Positions 1 to 8,458 of a DNA stretch of 47,880 nt are shown piece by piece; position 1 is the stretch's first letter, and each line of letters begins with the position of its first letter. The stretch is from CAYUJH01 sp964394585 (GTDB lineage: Bacteria; Bacteroidota; Bacteroidia; Cytophagales; Flammeovirgaceae). The position numbers and the translations under genes are program-made. The stretch is from assembly GCA_964394585.1 (NCBI GenBank), contig CAYMYI010000019.1:1-47880 (forward strand), in the 5' to 3' direction. The notes below the pieces were generated by a model, which worked only from the letters and a program-made list of their open reading frames with translations, searched no databases and was not told the DNA's origin.

Positions 1-1362
1 ATTCAATCGGCGGGAACCCTCACAGTAGGGTGGCTGGCGTATCGCATATGTGCAGCTCGTTGGAGTTTTTTTTCGCTCAACCGGGTGTATTTATTGCTCA
101 CAGTAGTTGGCTGTTTACTGCTTCCCCTAGCCCCGAAAAAGGTTCAGTTCGAGTTGCCCACAGAAACAATTCCACAGATGGTAACTGCCCGCACTATAGC
201 GCAACCCGAAGAGGAAACAACTCCCCAAAACATAGCAACCAATATGCAGGTACGGGAAGTACCCGGTTACAAAACGCTCCCCATTTGGCAAATAGCGTAC
301 GGATTAGGAACTGTCTTTACTCTATTATATTTTGTAAAATCCACCATCCACTCGATACGCCTTATTCGTCGGTCGGTTCCCGATACAGTTCACAGCGTTA
401 CTATCCGATGGAGTCGCGCTGTTACGCAGCCTTGCTGCCTTTGGGGGTACATCCTTTTGCCGAAATCTTTAAAAAATACGCATCAACTCACAAAAGAAAT
501 ACTCTTCCACGAGCAAGCGCACCAACAACAATACCATTGGGCAGATCAACTGTTGCTCAACCTAGCTACTCTTATTTTGTGGTGGTTTCCGTTGGTGTAT
601 TTCCTGCGCAGAAGCATTCGGCTCAATTTGGAATTTCTTGCCGACCGCGCTGTGTTACAACGCACCGATCGGCCTACCCACTACTTGCAACAACTTTGGG
701 AGCATGCAACCCAAGCATCTTTCCCTTCTACCGCCCATGCATTGTATACTTCACCCTTAAAACAGCGATTTCGCATGATGAAACATCCCCTTACTTCGGC
801 TTGGAAACGTGGCATTTATGCTGTGTTATTTCTTATGCTGGCAAGCCCTATGGTTGCCCTAGTTCCGCAAACACCTACGCACTCCCTTTTTGTAATGAGT
901 GATACAACGCTCAAACCCTGGATTCCCCTTTTCGACTCCACCGATTTTATTCCCGATACCGCTCCCCTAAAAAAAGATGAGCATATTCGGCTCGCAAGCG
1001 AGTTTGGTATGCGTATGCATCCAATCCTCAAAGTAGAGCGAATGCACCTGGGGATTGATTACATAGCCCCTATGGGCACACCAGTGTATGCAGCAGCTAG
1101 TGGTACCGTATTGTATGCAGGCTTTCACGAAAAGTATGGAAACATGATTGATCTTAAACATGGCAATACAATATATATTACCAAATACGCCCACTTAGAA
1201 CAATCTGTAGTGCAACCAGGGCAGTATGTGCGAAAAGGACAACTAATTGGCTATGTAGGCAATAGTGGTTTTTCTGCCAAACCCCACTTGCATTTTGAAA
1301 TACGAAAAGATGGAAAAGCAATCGACCCCGTTTTACTCCTAAACCAAAAAGAAGGATGCTAA
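1..1362 (+). CDS. M56/M23 family metallopeptidase (BlaR1-like), 5' partial
   Basis: The frame is open from base 1, so the start lies upstream of the window; the GTG at 85 is internal. The first visible residues (SFFSLNRVYLLL) match the conserved second-helix region of BlaR1-like proteins. The M56 zinc motif HEQAH is at 508-522, followed by a membrane segment and LEFLADRAV, which supplies the third ligand. After another membrane helix (about 810-860), a periplasmic M23/LytM domain occupies about 970-1340 with its ligand motifs intact (HLGID and HLHFE). M56 proteins normally cleave a cytoplasmic repressor after sensing cell-wall stress. Here the usual beta-lactam-binding sensor is replaced by a peptidoglycan endopeptidase-like domain. 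A BlaI-type repressor gene would be expected upstream but lies outside the window. The stop overlaps the next start by 7 bases, so the two are probably co-transcribed. Confidence 0.9.
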   Translation: MQSAGTLTVGWLAYRICAARWSFFSLNRVYLLLTVVGCLLLPLAPKKVQFELPTETIPQMVTARTIAQPEEETTPQNIATNMQVREVPGYKTLPIWQIAYGLGTVFTLLYFVKSTIHSIRLIRRSVPDTVHSVTIRWSRAVTQPCCLWGYILLPKSLKNTHQLTKEILFHEQAHQQQYHWADQLLLNLATLILWWFPLVYFLRRSIRLNLEFLADRAVLQRTDRPTHYLQQLWEHATQASFPSTAHALYTSPLKQRFRMMKHPLTSAWKRGIYAVLFLMLASPMVALVPQTPTHSLFVMSDTTLKPWIPLFDSTDFIPDTAPLKKDEHIRLASEFGMRMHPILKVERMHLGIDYIAPMGTPVYAAASGTVLYAGFHEKYGNMIDLKHGNTIYITKYAHLEQSVVQPGQYVRKGQLIGYVGNSGFSAKPHLHFEIRKDGKAIDPVLLLNQKEGC

Positions 1363-1904
1363 AAAGGGTTCTCAGCATTGGAATATTGGCATTAGCATTG
1401 CCTAGCTTCGCCCAAGATATCGACCGAGGCAGAAATCCGCATACCCCTTTGCAAACGGAACTGGAAGCCTTATCCCCCCTCTCATTTGCCGACCTCACCG
1501 AAACACGGCATCCTAAGGAAGACCATACCACCCTCAAAGTGTATCTCCGAGAGGGGAAACCTTACTACGGCTGGGCACTGCAAATTTTTCCTGATAATGA
1601 GCACCGCTATCGCTATATCAAGCTCGAAAATGGGATAGTTACCTGGCAAATAGGTTATTACGATAATGGCGACCTAGATTTTGATTTTCGGATGAAAGAT
1701 GGGAAAGCCTTCGGTTCGCAGCGTATGTGGCGAAAAAACCAAGAGAGATACATTGAGAACTACTTCTTGGAAGGCGGCGTGCAACACGGCATGCAATACC
1801 GATGGTTTAGTGGCAACCGACTTGCCGAAGAGGCAGAATACAACAACGGTGTACTTCTTTACCGAAAGCAGTATAACGAGCAGGGCGAACTACTCCCCCA
1901 CTAG
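1356..1904 (+). CDS. Small secreted YwqK/MORN-like repeat protein
   Basis: This 182-residue protein has a signal peptide (about residues 1-19, ending SFAQ). The second half contains imperfect repeats of the YwqK/MORN type: YYDNGDLDFDF, then GKAFGSQRMWRKN, then GVQHGMQYRWFSGNRLAEEAEYNNG. Such repeats form beta-hairpin stacks in many exported Bacteroidota proteins; their biochemical role is unknown. The ATG overlaps the stop of the M56/M23 gene by 7 bases, which implies translational coupling and possibly a shared role in envelope stress. The gene ends two bases before the convergent mscS-like gene. The repeat family is recognised; the function is not. Confidence 0.7.
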   Translation: MLKRVLSIGILALALPSFAQDIDRGRNPHTPLQTELEALSPLSFADLTETRHPKEDHTTLKVYLREGKPYYGWALQIFPDNEHRYRYIKLENGIVTWQIGYYDNGDLDFDFRMKDGKAFGSQRMWRKNQERYIENYFLEGGVQHGMQYRWFSGNRLAEEAEYNNGVLLYRKQYNEQGELLPH

Positions 1905-1905
1905 C

Positions 1906-2967
1906 TCACCCTTCTATGCTTTTTTCTAACACTACACGCGAACGAGGCAGGCTTTCCGGATAGTGTTGCTGCAAGAATACAATCAGTTTTTCCCGTACCA
2001 ACACGCGCAAATCCCACGCTGTGGGCGAGTCTTCCGCGCTCATAAGCGCACGAATTTCTACCGATTTCTCCGTAGCATTGGTTACTTGCAACACGTTCAC
2101 TCGCTTATCCCAAAGAGGGGTGCTTTGCAAAATACGCGTCAGTTCTTCGCGCAAGGCATCAAAAGATACGGTATAGTCGGTGTAGAGGAACACAGTTCCC
2201 AAAATATCGGAGCTGGTATGTGTCCAGTTTTGGAAAGGCTTTTCGATAAAATAAGTGGTAGGTACTACTAGGCGGCGCTCGTCCCAAATTTTGACCACCA
2301 CATATGTAAGATTGATTTCCTCGATACGTCCCCACTCATTTTCCACAATCACGACGTCGTCGTAGCGGATGGGTTGGGTAATAGCAATTTGAATCCCTGC
2401 CAAAATCCCTCCTAAAATCTTCTGGGCGGCAAGTCCCAAAATCACACCTGTCAGCCCTGCAGAGGCAATCAGACTGACTCCAATACGTCGAATTTCGCTG
2501 AAAGTCATTAAGGCAAGCGCCACGGCAACGAGTAAAATTAAGAAGACCAACACCCGCTCAATAATGTTAAACTGTGTGTAGACTTTCCGCGCTTTTAAGT
2601 TGTTTTTCTCTCCATACTTATACCGTTTTAACACCATCACTTTTGCTAAATGTAGAAACTGAATCAGAATCCACGCCATTAAAATGATGATGCAAATGGT
2701 TGAGCTTTTTGCCGCCACGTAGTTTAATTTTTCTGATACCGAAACAGAAGCCAAAGGCACCCACAAGGCTACGACGAACATAAGCAACCAAATGGGTAGC
2801 CGTAACTTTTTGCGGAGCCGCTCCAGCAGCTCATTGTTATGCCGAACGCTCGCCTTTTTCGCGAGCCAATCAAGCAAAAAGAAAAGGATGGAAAAAAGTA
2901 GAAGAATAAACGAAAAGCGCACAAAATATCCCGCATATTCCCCAAATGATTCGGTGAAAAATTCCAT
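1906..2967 (-). CDS. MscS-family mechanosensitive ion channel
   Basis: A 353-residue small-conductance mechanosensitive channel homologue that would act as an osmotic release valve in the inner membrane. It has hydrophobic helices at about residues 13-32, 54-75, 87-108 and 135-155. The pore-lining TM3 follows, with the glycine/alanine pattern SAGLTGVILGLAAQKILGG at about 167-187. The beta domain carries the usual NEWGRIEEINL and RLVVPTTYF motifs, and the C-terminal alpha/beta domain follows. With extra N-terminal helices it is longer than E. coli MscS (286 residues), like many bacterial homologues. It is convergent with the upstream secreted-protein gene and divergent from the AidB-like gene. 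Confidence 0.93.
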   Translation of the reverse strand: MEFFTESFGEYAGYFVRFSFILLLFSILFFLLDWLAKKASVRHNNELLERLRKKLRLPIWLLMFVVALWVPLASVSVSEKLNYVAAKSSTICIIILMAWILIQFLHLAKVMVLKRYKYGEKNNLKARKVYTQFNIIERVLVFLILLVAVALALMTFSEIRRIGVSLIASAGLTGVILGLAAQKILGGILAGIQIAITQPIRYDDVVIVENEWGRIEEINLTYVVVKIWDERRLVVPTTYFIEKPFQNWTHTSSDILGTVFLYTDYTVSFDALREELTRILQSTPLWDKRVNVLQVTNATEKSVEIRALMSAEDSPTAWDLRVLVREKLIVFLQQHYPESLPRSRVVLEKSIEG

Positions 2968-3154
2968 AAGTGTGTTAGGTTATGATAGTGAAGGAAAGGC
3001 ACATGGTACAACATTTTTCGCTGCCTTCCAACAAGTGCGGTTCTGCTAACTTTTCCAAAATATCATATCTTTAAAAGATAGATACACAAAAAAGCATACG
3101 ACACCTCTCAAAATCCAATAAAATAGCACGAAACTTCACATCGTAAAAATTACT

Positions 3155-4801
3155 ATGCAAACACACGAAGTTACTAACCAATCGCCTGTATTTGAGAATG
3201 TAAACCTGTATCGTATCGATGCTATAATGCAAGATTTGGCACAAAAGCAAGACATCCGATGGGCAGAAAGCTCGTTAGAACAGTATGGCGCTCTGGTAGG
3301 GCAAAAAGAGTGGATTACCAAAGGGCGACTTGCTAACCAATACCCTCCCACGTTTCACTCGCACGATACCAAAGGGTTTCGAACCGATGAGGTAGAGTTC
3401 CACCCTGCCTATCACGATTTAATGCAACTTGCCACCGAACACCACGTCCATTCGCTGCCTTGGGTGAACACGCAACCTCACGCACACATCGCTCGGCTGC
3501 TGCTCAACTACTTAGATAACCAAAACGAAGCGGGAACAAGCTGCCCGCTCACCATGACTTTTTCTGCTGTACCTCCGCTCAAAAAGTACTTTCCCCAAGC
3601 GGAGGAATGGCTGCCCAAAATCGTAAATTCAAAGTATGACCCTACCAACCGTCCTTATTTTGAAAAACAAGGGTTGACCATTGGCATGGCAATGACCGAA
3701 AAACAAGGCGGAACCGACGTACGTGCTAATACCACTGTAGCCACACCCGACGACCCCTCCCTACGCGACGCCGGCAGCATTTACTACCTCACCGGGCACA
3801 AATGGTTTTGCTCTGCTCCTATGTGCGATGGCTTCCTCACATTAGCACAAACCGAAAGCGGGCTTTCTTGCTTTTTATTTCCTCGTTGGAAACCCGACGG
3901 CTCGAAAAACCAGTTCCGAATCCAACGGTTGAAAGATAAACTCGGGAATAAATCGAACGCATCAAGCGAAATTGAGTTTGAGGGAGCATTCGCCTGGTTA
4001 ATCGGCAGCGAAGGCAGAGGCGTACCCACCATCATCGAAATGGTGGCTCTCACTCGGTACGATTGCATGATCGGCTCTTCGGGGCTGATGCGCCGAGGGT
4101 TATCCGAAGTGCTGCACCACATTCAGTACCGCAAGGTTCTCGGGAAAACACTGCTAGAACAACCCCTAATGCGCAACGTAGTTGCCGATCTCTGCCTTGA
4201 ATCGGAAGCAGCGCTGACCATGACATACCTCACCGGGCAATGTTTAGACGATGCAACGCAGGAAGAAAACCAGCTTTTACTTCGGCTACTTACGCCCGTA
4301 GGTAAGTTTTGGCTCACTAAGCGGGCAATCGCATTCCTTGGCGAGGCGATGGAATGTTTGGGGGGTAATGGGTATGTAGAGGATAGCATTCTACCCCGAC
4401 TATACCGCGAAGCGCCCGTAAATGCTATTTGGGAAGGTAGTGGAAATGTGCAATGTCTGGATGTACTCCGCGCGTTCCACAAATCGCCAGCAATTACCGA
4501 GGTACTATTTGGTTTTTTGGCAAAGCAACGTGGAAAAATAGAAGCGTACGACACCTTCGTAGAACGGCTGCATCAACGGCTGAACGATCCTGCCTCCATA
4601 GAGGTAAAAGCTCGGATGATTGCCTCGGAAATTGCCCTAGCAATCCAAGCCGCCCTGCTGATCGAACACAGCACCGAAGCCATAGCACTTGCCTTCTGCG
4701 AAAGTCGGTTGAACAATCTGCTAGGTTTTCAGTTCGGATGCCTCCCAGAAGCGCAGTGGATCGATGCCATTTTAGAAAGAAACCTTGCGCCTATGCGGTG
4801 A
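3155..4801 (+). CDS. aidB: Acyl-CoA dehydrogenase, AidB-like
   Basis: A 548-residue flavoprotein of the AidB branch of the acyl-CoA dehydrogenase superfamily; E. coli AidB is about 540 residues. The AidB-type signature TEKQGGTDVR is at residues 181-190. The flavin and C-terminal region has GNGYVEDSILPRLYREAP followed by EGSGNVQCLDVLR, as in AidB. E. coli AidB is induced by alkylating agents and binds DNA, with weak isovaleryl-CoA dehydrogenase activity. No ada or alkB gene is nearby, so membership of an adaptive response cannot be inferred from context. The ATG at 3155 is preceded by an AT-rich leader without a Shine-Dalgarno sequence. The family call is firm; the physiological role is inferred. 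Confidence 0.9.
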   Translation: MQTHEVTNQSPVFENVNLYRIDAIMQDLAQKQDIRWAESSLEQYGALVGQKEWITKGRLANQYPPTFHSHDTKGFRTDEVEFHPAYHDLMQLATEHHVHSLPWVNTQPHAHIARLLLNYLDNQNEAGTSCPLTMTFSAVPPLKKYFPQAEEWLPKIVNSKYDPTNRPYFEKQGLTIGMAMTEKQGGTDVRANTTVATPDDPSLRDAGSIYYLTGHKWFCSAPMCDGFLTLAQTESGLSCFLFPRWKPDGSKNQFRIQRLKDKLGNKSNASSEIEFEGAFAWLIGSEGRGVPTIIEMVALTRYDCMIGSSGLMRRGLSEVLHHIQYRKVLGKTLLEQPLMRNVVADLCLESEAALTMTYLTGQCLDDATQEENQLLLRLLTPVGKFWLTKRAIAFLGEAMECLGGNGYVEDSILPRLYREAPVNAIWEGSGNVQCLDVLRAFHKSPAITEVLFGFLAKQRGKIEAYDTFVERLHQRLNDPASIEVKARMIASEIALAIQAALLIEHSTEAIALAFCESRLNNLLGFQFGCLPEAQWIDAILERNLAPMR

Positions 4802-5011
4802 GCCAATAACGATATTTTTTCTAGGCTTTAAATTTCTAAAAAAAATTGAGATAACTATTTGATTTTTAAGCTATTACTAAAATAAAATAGTTGATTTAAT
4901 ATTAAAACTATATTAAGTTTATTGTATTTCTCTAATCGTGTAATTATGATCAATATGTATCATTCACAAAGTGGATAGTCTAAAAAAAGCCAGTTATAAA
5001 AATAACCCCCT
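4802..5011. other. AT-rich convergent intergenic region
   Basis: About 210 bases between the convergent aidB-like and recO genes, conspicuously richer in A and T than its surroundings. An 8-base inverted repeat, AACTATTT at 4853-4860 and AAATAGTT at 4885-4892, is the only structure seen. No ORF and no GC-rich terminator stem are evident. Confidence 0.5.
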
Positions 5012-5692
5012 TCACTGCACAGCTCGGAGTACATCCCATGAGTTCAACTCGACGAAGTTTTCAAAATGATACTGATAGAATTGCACAATGCGCTGTAATA
5101 TTTCCCGCCGTTCGGCGAGTGTAATTTTTACGGTTTCAGTCAGAGGTACGTCAATCAAGCGCTGTGTATGCCTCAACGTTTCCGCAGATGAGTACTGTAC
5201 GCCGGCAAGGTTTTCGACCAATGCATCGGCTTGTCGCAGCCCTAACCCAAAATAGTTGGGGAGTTTCAGTAAAAATTGCAAGTGGAAGTTTTCAAAGTGT
5301 TGCGCTTGAGCATCAAAGGTTTGGAGGGCTTCTAGCAAAAACGAAAACAGGGCTTCATCTTCTTCTTCTGTTTTAAGCGTTTTGGTGAGGATTTCCGCCA
5401 AAAACATGGCAACAATGGCTTTCCGAGGGTGTGTAGGGAGTGTTCGGTAGCCGTAGTGTAACCGTGCCTCCGAAATGCGTTGTACCTCGCGGTGGGGTTT
5501 GTGCCATACTACTAGTTCAAGTTGAGTGAGCGGTTGGTATAGGGCTATTTTATTGCTCTTTGAGCGAGCGCTCCGAGCCCCATGCACAATGTACGATTGC
5601 CGCCCAAAGGCTTCGGTAAACATTTGCACAATGATGGCAGACTCTTTAAAGCGAACAAAGTTTAGGCAGATGCCACGGGTTTGATGTACCAA
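5012..5692 (-). CDS. recO: DNA repair protein RecO
   Basis: A 226-residue RecO, which helps load RecA on SSB-coated DNA in the RecFOR recombinational repair pathway. The N-terminal OB-fold begins with the typical pattern VHQTRGICLNFVRFKESAIIV and continues through MFTEAFGRQSYIVHGARSARSKSN. The helical C-terminal domain has FLAEILTKTL and FENFHLQFLLKLPNYFGL. There is no in-frame ATG near the N-terminus; the family alignment places the start at TTG (5692), with an in-frame stop at 5705-5707 just upstream. Length is normal for the family in Bacteroidota. A promoter-like -7 box lies about 36 bases upstream. Confidence 0.93.
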   Translation of the reverse strand: MVHQTRGICLNFVRFKESAIIVQMFTEAFGRQSYIVHGARSARSKSNKIALYQPLTQLELVVWHKPHREVQRISEARLHYGYRTLPTHPRKAIVAMFLAEILTKTLKTEEEDEALFSFLLEALQTFDAQAQHFENFHLQFLLKLPNYFGLGLRQADALVENLAGVQYSSAETLRHTQRLIDVPLTETVKITLAERREILQRIVQFYQYHFENFVELNSWDVLRAVQ

Positions 5693-5727
5693 CGCTAACG
5701 GGGTTTACAATGGGGAAATCTTAGAAA

Positions 5728-5735
5728 CAAAGGTA
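5728..5735 (-). promoter_or_regulatory. Putative -7 promoter element for recO
   Basis: On the minus strand the sequence reads TACCTTTG, an exact match to the Bacteroidota -7 consensus TAnnTTTG, about 36 bases before the recO TTG start. The -33 TTTG partner is not clear at the usual 19-23 base spacing, so this is tentative. Confidence 0.4.
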
Positions 5736-5883
5736 CGGGGCAGCGCAAAAATCTCATCCTTTTCATCTCCCGATTCAGGCAAAGAATATCCCGATTCATC
5801 TGTAGCTTATTGAATAGAACACGAGAAAGCGCCACTTTCGTAGCATAAGTTAATGGAGAAAACAACCTAAAACATTCTAAATC

Positions 5884-7155
5884 ATGAAAAAACAACCCTT
5901 TATTCAAATGGCTACCTTATGGATAGCCCTGTGGGCAGGCTACTTGCCGGCAGTTGCCCAAAACGATCAAGCGTACATTTATGGCGAAATCACTACGATT
6001 GATAACCAGAAATATGTCGGTGAAATCCGTTGGGGCGATGAAGAAGCTTTCTGGGACGACATCTTCAACTCTAGCAAACCTAGAAACGAGTTTATCAAAT
6101 ACATTGACCGCGACGAGGTGTATGGCGAGCGCAAGCGCGATGAGGAAGACGATGGGAACAAGCGTTGGAGTATCAGCCTCGACTTTGGGAGCGTTTGGGT
6201 AGATGGCAACCGATACGGTTTTGCCAATACCCATACTTTAGCTTGCCGGTTCGGCGATTTGCGCCAAATGGAAATTGTGGGTAGAAATGCCGTTGAGTTA
6301 GAGTTTAGAGATGGCTCCAAAATGGAAGTAGAAGGCGGCTCAAACGACTTGGGAAATAGCATACGGATATATGACGCCGAAATCGGTGAGATGCAGTTAC
6401 GTTGGGATCGTATAGAAACCATCCGCTTTATGGAAACACCGAAGAAACTGAATGCTAAGTTTGGCAACCCACTTTACGGAACGGTAGCAACTTCTGAAGG
6501 TACGTTTGAAGGCTTCATTCTATGGGATAACGATGAGTGCCTTGATACGGATAAATTAGATGGCGATAGCGATAATGGCGATCTTTCCATTGAGTTTCGC
6601 AATATCAGAACGATTGAGGCAGAACGCCGTGGTTCTACCGTTACGCTTAACTCTGGCAGAAAGCTCTACCTTACCGGTTCGAACGATGTAAACGAGGGCA
6701 ACCGAGGCATTGTAATTAAAACGCCAAACTTTGGGCGCGTATTGGTAAAATGGCGCGAGTTCGATACCATTACGTTTAGCGAACCACCTACAAGCGGCCC
6801 CGCTTACAACGACTTCAACAAGGCAACACGTTTACGCGGAAAGGTCATTACTACGAAGGGCGATTCCTTCTCGGGTATCTTAGCCTACGACCTCGACGAA
6901 ACTTGGAACTGGGAAATGCTCGACGGTGAAGACGATGGGTTTGAATACACCATTCCTTTTGAAAAAATCAAGCGGATTATCCCAAAAAATTACAACTACA
7001 CTACCGTAGAGTTGCGTAGTGGCGAAGAGCTTCTACTAGGCGAAACGCAAGACGTTACCGAACGGAACGATGGCATTCTTATTTTCAAAAAAGAAGACGA
7101 TAAAGACCCTCTGTATGTCCGTTGGGAAGATGTTGAAGAAATCATTTTTGAATAG
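5884..7155 (+). CDS. Secreted protein with three beta-rich internal repeats, unknown function
   Basis: A 423-residue exported protein (signal peptide about 1-25, ending PAVAQ). Family not recognised. It consists of three related units of about 105-150 residues: roughly 30-180, 187-310 and 318-423. Each unit begins with a strand pair of the form GxV/I-T-(x)n-F-x-G-x-I-x-W-D-x-D/E. A loop rich in Asp and Gly follows (LDGDSDNGD, LDGEDDG), then I-EF-x-I-x-x-I, then V-x-L-x-SG-x-x-L-x-L-x-G-x-x-DV-x-x-x-N-x-GI-x-I. Each closes with V-x-W-x-x-F/V-x-x-I-x-F. The alternating pattern suggests stacked small beta-barrels, and the acidic loops could bind divalent metal. It stands alone, with a hairpin 10 bases downstream. 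Function is not assigned. Confidence 0.8.
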   Translation: MKKQPFIQMATLWIALWAGYLPAVAQNDQAYIYGEITTIDNQKYVGEIRWGDEEAFWDDIFNSSKPRNEFIKYIDRDEVYGERKRDEEDDGNKRWSISLDFGSVWVDGNRYGFANTHTLACRFGDLRQMEIVGRNAVELEFRDGSKMEVEGGSNDLGNSIRIYDAEIGEMQLRWDRIETIRFMETPKKLNAKFGNPLYGTVATSEGTFEGFILWDNDECLDTDKLDGDSDNGDLSIEFRNIRTIEAERRGSTVTLNSGRKLYLTGSNDVNEGNRGIVIKTPNFGRVLVKWREFDTITFSEPPTSGPAYNDFNKATRLRGKVITTKGDSFSGILAYDLDETWNWEMLDGEDDGFEYTIPFEKIKRIIPKNYNYTTVELRSGEELLLGETQDVTERNDGILIFKKEDDKDPLYVRWEDVEEIIFE

Positions 7156-7161
7156 CATTCT

Positions 7162-7196
7162 GGTGGAAGCGATGGGCATTATCCATTGCTTCCGCT
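7162..7196 (+). terminator. Hairpin downstream of the repeat-protein gene
   Basis: GGAAGCGATGG (7165-7175) pairs with CCATTGCTTCC (7183-7193) around a 7-base loop; the stem extends by about three further pairs, some of them G-U. It lies just after the stop at 7155. No T-tract follows on the plus strand, so it could be a factor-dependent terminator or an mRNA 3'-end stabiliser. Confidence 0.45.
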
Positions 7197-7304
7197 AAAA
7201 ATAGAAAATGCGGTTGGTTCTCTGTTAAGATTTGCCAAAACGGCAATCCCCTGTTTATCGCAACGTGCATTTATCCTCTTGAATTCACTTAAATTCGTGA
7301 ACCG

Positions 7305-8438
7305 ATGTATTCCAAAACTACGCTCGTAGAGCAAACCAATTTTTACCTTAAACAAAATACAGGCATGAACGCTTGGCTCGAAGACGACGACGAACCGATA
7401 GAATCCACTTCGGTAAACCGCTTTTTCCCCATAGACGGAGTCCGCCTGCTGCTCTTCGTGGCTTTTATAGCCCTTGCAGGGTGTGTGTTTTTCGTACTTT
7501 ATAAGTTAGAAGTTGATAAAATATACTTTCTATCGTTTGGGTGGATTTTATTGGTAGTAGCCCTTTTATGGGTAGGTAATAGTTTTATATCACATCTGCT
7601 CAACCAGCGCTTTCCGTGGGAAACCTACATTTCCAAACGCTTTTTTATTCAACTCGCTTGTAGCAGTATCTATTCACTCATTTGTGTAAACGCTACCTAT
7701 TATATTTTTAAAATAGTATTTACGGAAGAAGCCCCTGAACTCGACCAAATATTAGTATTAAATATTTATGGGCTTTTGCTCACCATTCCGGTAATCTCTA
7801 TTCATTTTGGCATCTATTTCATGATGCAGTGGAAAAAGGCATTTGTGCAATCAGAGAATCTAAAACGCACCCAATTACACACTCAGTTTGAATCGCTAAA
7901 AAACCACATCGACCCTCATTTTCTATTTAATAATTTAAATATTTTATCTTCATTAATAGGAAAAAACAATGTACAAGCTCAAAACTTTTTAGATAGTTTT
8001 TCTGATGTATATCGGTACGTTTTACAAAATAAAAGTGCTGAATTAGTGAAGGTAGAAACTGAGTTGGAATTTTTAGAATCGTACGTATATATGCTCAAAC
8101 AACGCTTTAAAGAAGGGCTACGCTTGGAAGTAAATATCCCGGAAAAAGCTAAAAAGAAGTTTATCCCGCCGTTGTCGCTTCAGATGCTAATTGAAAATAT
8201 AGTAAAACACAATGTAATTGCCGAAAATGCGCCTTTGGAAGTTTGTATTGCAACAGAAGGCGATCAGTATTTATGCATTTGTAACACCATTCGGAAAAAA
8301 CAGCGAGACGGTTACTCGGCGCAATCGGGTCTTAAAAATATTAGCAAACGCTATAATTATCTTTCCGATGAAAACATCCAGGTAATCGACACAGGCGAAA
8401 CCTTTACTGTGAAACTCCCTCTGCTCAACTTTTTATAG
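7305..8438 (+). CDS. LytS/YehU-type sensor histidine kinase
   Basis: A 377-residue membrane kinase of the His_kinase (LytS) family. Four hydrophobic helices lie at about residues 47-67, 76-95, 113-137 and 148-173. A short coiled-coil linker leads to the phosphoacceptor motif at residues 203-212, DPHFLFNNLN, with His205. The ATP-binding domain has the N-box IENIVKHN; its G-box is degenerate. The 3' end is 20 bases before a LytTR response regulator gene, and the two form one two-component system. The N-terminal helices lack a recognisable sensor domain, so the signal is unknown. An alternative start is Met21. Confidence 0.92.
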   Translation: MYSKTTLVEQTNFYLKQNTGMNAWLEDDDEPIESTSVNRFFPIDGVRLLLFVAFIALAGCVFFVLYKLEVDKIYFLSFGWILLVVALLWVGNSFISHLLNQRFPWETYISKRFFIQLACSSIYSLICVNATYYIFKIVFTEEAPELDQILVLNIYGLLLTIPVISIHFGIYFMMQWKKAFVQSENLKRTQLHTQFESLKNHIDPHFLFNNLNILSSLIGKNNVQAQNFLDSFSDVYRYVLQNKSAELVKVETELEFLESYVYMLKQRFKEGLRLEVNIPEKAKKKFIPPLSLQMLIENIVKHNVIAENAPLEVCIATEGDQYLCICNTIRKKQRDGYSAQSGLKNISKRYNYLSDENIQVIDTGETFTVKLPLLNFL

Positions 8439-8458
8439 GCGTTTAAATACTGATAAAG

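Noticed and set aside
30..902. 290-residue ORF on the plus strand overlapping the M56/M23 gene
   Set aside because: It is a shadow frame; the overlapping frame has clear M56 and M23 motifs.
5979..6467. 162-residue minus-strand ORF
   Set aside because: It is antisense to the repeat protein, with Ser/Arg-rich low-information composition.
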